Source: JAOZPE01 sp964601275 (GTDB taxonomy: Bacteria > Krumholzibacteriota > Krumholzibacteriia > JAJRXK01). Taken from it: 64,000 nt of DNA. This document shows positions 61,120 to 64,000 of the stretch, piece after piece. Position 1 is the first letter of the stretch, and each line of letters starts with the position of its first letter. The stretch spans positions 124,001-188,000 of the forward strand of contig CAZRMV010000002.1 of the NCBI GenBank assembly GCA_964601275.1. The letters run 5' to 3'. The translations under genes and the position numbers were made by a program. Under the pieces are notes generated by a model. That model searched no databases and was not told where the DNA came from. It worked only from the letters and a program-made list of their open reading frames with translations.

Positions 61120-62127
61120 TCAGGGCCGGAAAACCACCCGGAGGACCCGGCCGTGGGCGGGGTCAGCGAACAACAACGCGCCATCGGCGGCAAGGGCCAC
61201 GCGCGAAGGGAAGTTGAAACCCTTGCCGGCCTCTTTGGGAAGGGGCAGGACGGCAAGTTGCTTCCCCTTCGCGGACCACGCGACGAGCCGGTGATTCCCG
61301 CTGTCGGCGATGTGGAGAATCCCACCGGAATCCTGCACGATCGAGACAGGGACCTCCAACTCTCCCTGCCCCGATCCCTGGCTTCCCAACGCGAATAGAG
61401 GCCGGCCGTCGAGGGTGAAGCCCGCGATCCGGTGGTTGTAGGCGTCGCTCACCCATACGACGCCCCGTTCATCCACGAAGACGTCGGTGGGATAGTACAA
61501 CCCTCCGGCTCCGTGCCCTTCTTCGCCGATCACCATCCGGAGAGAGCCGTCCGGTCCGAAGACCTGGACCCGGTGATTCTGGAAATCAGCGACCAGGACG
61601 GTTCCCCCCGGCCCGGTGGCGATGCCGGCGGGAGAGGAGAAGGATCCCGGCGGTTTCCCGCTGCCTCCCCACGAGCCGGTGGGCGTTCCATCGTGGCGGT
61701 ACGAGAACACCCGGTCGAGATCGAAATCGGCGACGTAGATCGTCCCGTCATCCCCGACGGCGACATCGATGGGGCGGGAGAGGGTGCGACCCGGAAGGTC
61801 GGTGCTGTTCCACTCGGTGATGAACCCCCCCTCGGCCGAGTACTCGGTGACCATCCCTCGCCGGGCGTCGACCAGGTAGACCGAACCGTCGCGGGAGACC
61901 GCCAGTCCCATCGGTTCCACCAGTTCTTCCCCTGGCGCGGAATGGTCAGCCCAGGTCTCGAGGTCCCGATAGCTCGCCTCCTTCGTTCCGCATCCCGGGG
62001 CGGTTGCCAGGGCAAGCCAGGCCAGCGCGAGCAGAGTCTTTGGGGAAGCCGGGTGGGGAAGCCGGCGAAGGCGACGGAGGGAACCATGGCGGGCGCGTGA
62101 TCTGCAGTGTTCTTGCATGACGATCAT
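61120..62127 (-). CDS. NHL-repeat beta-propeller lipoprotein
   Basis: A 335-residue protein with lipobox ATAPGC (Cys46) after an unusually long basic n-region. Five to six NHL repeats follow: LVEPMGLAVSRDGSVYLVDARRG, LSRPIDVAVGDDGTIYVADFDLDRV, FSSPAGIATGPGGTVLVADFQNHRVQVF, LYYPTDVFVDERGVVWVSDAYNHRI and VPVSIVQDSGGILHIADSGNHRLV. NHL propellers are binding platforms and occasionally lyases; no catalytic set is recognisable. It starts two bases after the outer-membrane protein stop, so it belongs to the metal-linked unit, and it ends 101 bases before the CBM48 gene. Confidence 0.85.
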   Translation of the reverse strand: MIVMQEHCRSRARHGSLRRLRRLPHPASPKTLLALAWLALATAPGCGTKEASYRDLETWADHSAPGEELVEPMGLAVSRDGSVYLVDARRGMVTEYSAEGGFITEWNSTDLPGRTLSRPIDVAVGDDGTIYVADFDLDRVFSYRHDGTPTGSWGGSGKPPGSFSSPAGIATGPGGTVLVADFQNHRVQVFGPDGSLRMVIGEEGHGAGGLYYPTDVFVDERGVVWVSDAYNHRIAGFTLDGRPLFALGSQGSGQGELEVPVSIVQDSGGILHIADSGNHRLVAWSAKGKQLAVLPLPKEAGKGFNFPSRVALAADGALLFADPAHGRVLRVVFRP

Positions 62128-62129
62128 TC

Positions 62130-63029
62130 CTAGAAGATGAGAACCCGTCCGCCCAGGCTGAACGTCCAGTCGGTGCCGAGTTGGGTGCCGTTGGGATGGT
62201 CCACCATGGGAATCTGCCAGGAGGCCTCCACCAACCAGCGCCGTCCCCCGACGTACTGGATGCCGGGGGAGAGGTAGACGATGGATCCACCGGAATCGGC
62301 GACGACCGTTCCCTCGAACTCCCGGCGTCCCTCGGTACTTCCATTGAGTTCGAGGTAGAGATTGAGCTGCTTGGCGGGGTAGGTGCGGTAGACCTTCGGG
62401 ATGGCCCGGTAGCCCACCGCGAGGTTGAACCCGAAGAGCTCGCCTGGCTTCCTCCCATTGTGGCCGGTGGTATGGGTGTAGAGAGCTTCGGCGAACAGAC
62501 CCCACCGTTGTTTCACCCACCCGGCCACCAGGTTGGTCCCCAGGTCGGTCGATCCGGTGCCCAGAGGAAGCGTGGTCTCCTCACTGCCGGTGGGCAGTTT
62601 CACCCGGCCCTTGACTGCGACGCGGAAGGTTTCCTTCCTGCCGTCGCGCTGCAGCACCAGGAACTTGCCGTAGAGGGTGACATCTCCCAGTCCGGAACGG
62701 GTCGCGTTGGACGACACCGTTCCCAGTTCCTTTCGGACGAATGGCGCGATGACTCCCACCTGGAACCGGGTCGCCAGGTTGTAGGGCACGATGATGGGAA
62801 CGAGAGTGGCGGTCGCCCGGCGGTTGATCGGATCCTCGATCTCGCTTCCCTCCGAGAGCAACCGGGTCTTGCGCACCGTCTTCAGGAAGCTGCGGACCCC
62901 CCTTCCTTCCAGGCCGAGCATGATCGGAGTGTCGGTGTGGATCGGCGGCCCCTGGGCCCGCGAGGAAGGGGGAGACACCAGGAGGGTTGCCGCGATCAGG
63001 AGGAATCCGAGGACTCGCCCGCGAATCAC
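62130..63029 (-). CDS. Outer-membrane beta-barrel, MetA-pathway/transporter-like family
   Basis: A 299-residue protein with a signal peptide (cleavage near SRAQG) and alternating hydrophobic strands to a terminal Phe. The stretch RSGLGDVTLYGKFLVLQRD, VAVKGRVKLPTGSEETTLPLGTGSTDLGTNLVAGW and SPGIQYVGGRRWLVEASWQIPM fits the 'MetA-pathway of phenol degradation'/putative transporter barrel family (PF13557-like), which often occurs next to metal-efflux genes. The start is GTG 63029, overlapping the upstream stop (GTGA). Confidence 0.8.
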   Translation of the reverse strand: MIRGRVLGFLLIAATLLVSPPSSRAQGPPIHTDTPIMLGLEGRGVRSFLKTVRKTRLLSEGSEIEDPINRRATATLVPIIVPYNLATRFQVGVIAPFVRKELGTVSSNATRSGLGDVTLYGKFLVLQRDGRKETFRVAVKGRVKLPTGSEETTLPLGTGSTDLGTNLVAGWVKQRWGLFAEALYTHTTGHNGRKPGELFGFNLAVGYRAIPKVYRTYPAKQLNLYLELNGSTEGRREFEGTVVADSGGSIVYLSPGIQYVGGRRWLVEASWQIPMVDHPNGTQLGTDWTFSLGGRVLIF

Positions 63030-63565
63030 CGTCCCTCCTCTTCTCCGTCGTTCGGGGTATCCTCCTTCGCCGGGCCGGCCCGGGTCAGCGAGAGCAGGGG
63101 CAGCCCATCGCGGTCGTCTCCGGTCGATTCCACCGTTCCCTCGAACTCGATCAACCCGCCCGCAACCAACCGCGACGAGAGGGTGCTGTCCACGTCAATG
63201 ATTCCAAAGAGCCTCTCTCCCTCGGGGGATCTCAGCTCGAGGGTTGTCCCTTCGCCCTCAAGACGCGCGATGCCGAAGGCACGGACTTCGCGCGGGGTGA
63301 AGCCGGCCTTTTCCACCGCACGGGGAATCCGGGAGAAATCCATCGCCTCCTCGTGGGATGGCAGCAAGGTGGCGGTGGCCTCCTCGATGTCGATGGAGAC
63401 CTTCGCCACCCCGTCGACCTCCTTGAGTTTCTTTTCCAGGCTGTAGGCGCAGAAGGGACAGGAGAGGCCATCGACCCGCACCGTGACGCGCTCAAGCTGC
63501 GCATCGGCCGGGGTCGGTACCACCATGGCCGACAGGAAGAGGAATGGGATCAGGGAACGGAACAT
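63026..63565 (-). CDS. Exported heavy-metal-associated (HMA) domain protein
   Basis: A 179-residue protein from ATG 63565 with a signal peptide ending PADAQ. Residues about 26-95 form an HMA ferredoxin-like domain with the metal-binding CPFC (Cys36, Cys39) in DGLSCPFCAYSLEKKL. The remaining 80 residues form a second, beta-rich part (FGIARLEGEGTTLELRSPEG, GLIEFEGTVES) and a charged tail; I know no family for it. MerP-like periplasmic metal binding is the likely role, feeding or sensing for the RND pump encoded just before it in transcription order. ATG 63565 has only a weak ribosome-binding site. Confidence 0.85.
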   Translation of the reverse strand: MFRSLIPFLFLSAMVVPTPADAQLERVTVRVDGLSCPFCAYSLEKKLKEVDGVAKVSIDIEEATATLLPSHEEAMDFSRIPRAVEKAGFTPREVRAFGIARLEGEGTTLELRSPEGERLFGIIDVDSTLSSRLVAGGLIEFEGTVESTGDDRDGLPLLSLTRAGPAKEDTPNDGEEEGR

Positions 63566-63679
63566 GCCGGTCTCGGTTCTGGTGGAAGATTGGCGTCGTG
63601 TCACGAGGCGACCCCCGCTCTGGTCCACAAGATAGACCTGGAGTGGACTCCAGGGTCAAGGGAGCCTCTCCACGCTGCT

Positions 63680-64000
63680 TCATTCTCTCGCTCCATCGCG
63701 GATGCCCGGCTTCCCCGAGAACCACTTGTACAGCGCCGGGATCACCAGGAGGGTGAGGATCGTGGACGTGATGAGGCCTCCCACCACCACCGTGGCCAGC
63801 GGACGCTGCACTTCGCTTCCGGTGCCGGTGGCCAGCAGGAGGGGAATCAGCCCCAGGGCGGTCGTCAATGCGGTCATCAGGACCGGCCTCAGGCGGAGAC
63901 AGGCACCGTGGATCGAGGCCTCTTCCAGCGGGATGCCTTCGCGCAGCAACTGGTTCAGGTAGGTGACCAGGACCATTCCGTTTTCCAGGGCGATTCCGAA
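63680..64000 (-). CDS. C-terminus of a CusA/CzcA-type RND heavy-metal efflux pump (partial)
   Basis: The frame is open through base 64000, so only the last 106 residues are in the window. They show LRPVLMTALTTALGLIPLLLATGTGSEVQRPLATVVVGGLITSTILTLLVIPALYKWF, the last membrane-helix region of HME-type RND pumps. The start of the visible part, FGIALENGMVLVTYLNQLLREG, corresponds to the preceding helix. HME-RND pumps export Cu, Ag, Co, Zn or Cd across both membranes. The membrane-fusion and outer-membrane partners would lie to the right of the window. A 114-base gap without a clear promoter separates it from the HMA gene. Confidence 0.92.
   Translation of the reverse strand, partial: FGIALENGMVLVTYLNQLLREGIPLEEASIHGACLRLRPVLMTALTTALGLIPLLLATGTGSEVQRPLATVVVGGLITSTILTLLVIPALYKWFSGKPGIRDGARE

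Overview
The window is a high-GC, densely coding bacterial chromosome segment, with no gap between genes above about 270 bases. Gene content points to a diderm: undecaprenyl-diphosphate synthase, a TamA/TamB-type outer-membrane pair, a second surface beta-barrel, many lipoproteins, an RND pump and a MetA-pathway-type barrel. Two exported proteins end in an NPFNP-type or related FlgD-like C-terminal domain, and there is a Gld-type ABC exporter followed by a DUF4340 protein. That combination suggests an uncultured FCB-like lineage (Eisenbacteria, Krumholzibacteriota or relatives), but no rRNA or other decisive marker is present, so this is inference. I saw no tRNA, rRNA, CRISPR array, insertion sequence or phage gene.

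Layout. 1-4003: end of a large secreted metalloprotease. 4272-8467: uppS-cdsA-dxr-rseP envelope and isoprenoid operon. 8451-9369: a small lipoprotein and a divergent 2Fe-2S ferredoxin. 9633-21263: tamA-tamB, a giant peptidase/propeller/barrel fusion, and pcrA. 21273-23435: secreted M1 aminopeptidase on the minus strand. 23501-29035: TPR lipoprotein, gatCAB, DUF5683 protein. 29037-29885: a leader with a terminator and alternative pairings, then a lamin-tail protein. 30036-30986: a divergent MeaB/ArgK-type GTPase. 31206-37862: fatty-acid/acyl-CoA oxidation operon (three acyl-CoA dehydrogenases, thiolase, 3-hydroxyacyl-CoA dehydrogenase) ending in ispH. 38118-43821: gldA-gldF-gldG-DUF4340, then a cysteine desulfurase. 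43936-46562: leucyl aminopeptidase, a lipoprotein, and a cut-off GNAT-like gene start. 46563-49983 (minus): peptide-type ABC importer without ATPases. 50198-53861: xseA-xseB-OPT transporter. 53947-58104 (minus): propionyl-CoA carboxylase set with methylmalonyl-CoA epimerase. 58280-64000 (minus): a multi-domain CBM48 protein, NHL lipoprotein, outer-membrane barrel, exported heavy-metal domain protein, and the C-terminus of a CusA/CzcA-type pump.

Functionally the window combines envelope biogenesis (uppS, cdsA, rseP, tamAB), the MEP isoprenoid pathway (dxr, ispH), acyl-CoA and propionyl-CoA catabolism (31-38 kb and 54-58 kb, plus the MeaB-like GTPase), and peptide use (secreted proteases, PepA, peptide ABC permeases, OPT). 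That fits a heterotroph living on protein and fatty or branched-chain acids. Several promoter candidates share a TTGCC-like -35 box. The most unusual items are the terminator/Shine-Dalgarno leader at 29.1 kb, the fusion at 15.5 kb, the CBM48 protein at 58-61 kb, and the truncated gene at 46.4 kb.
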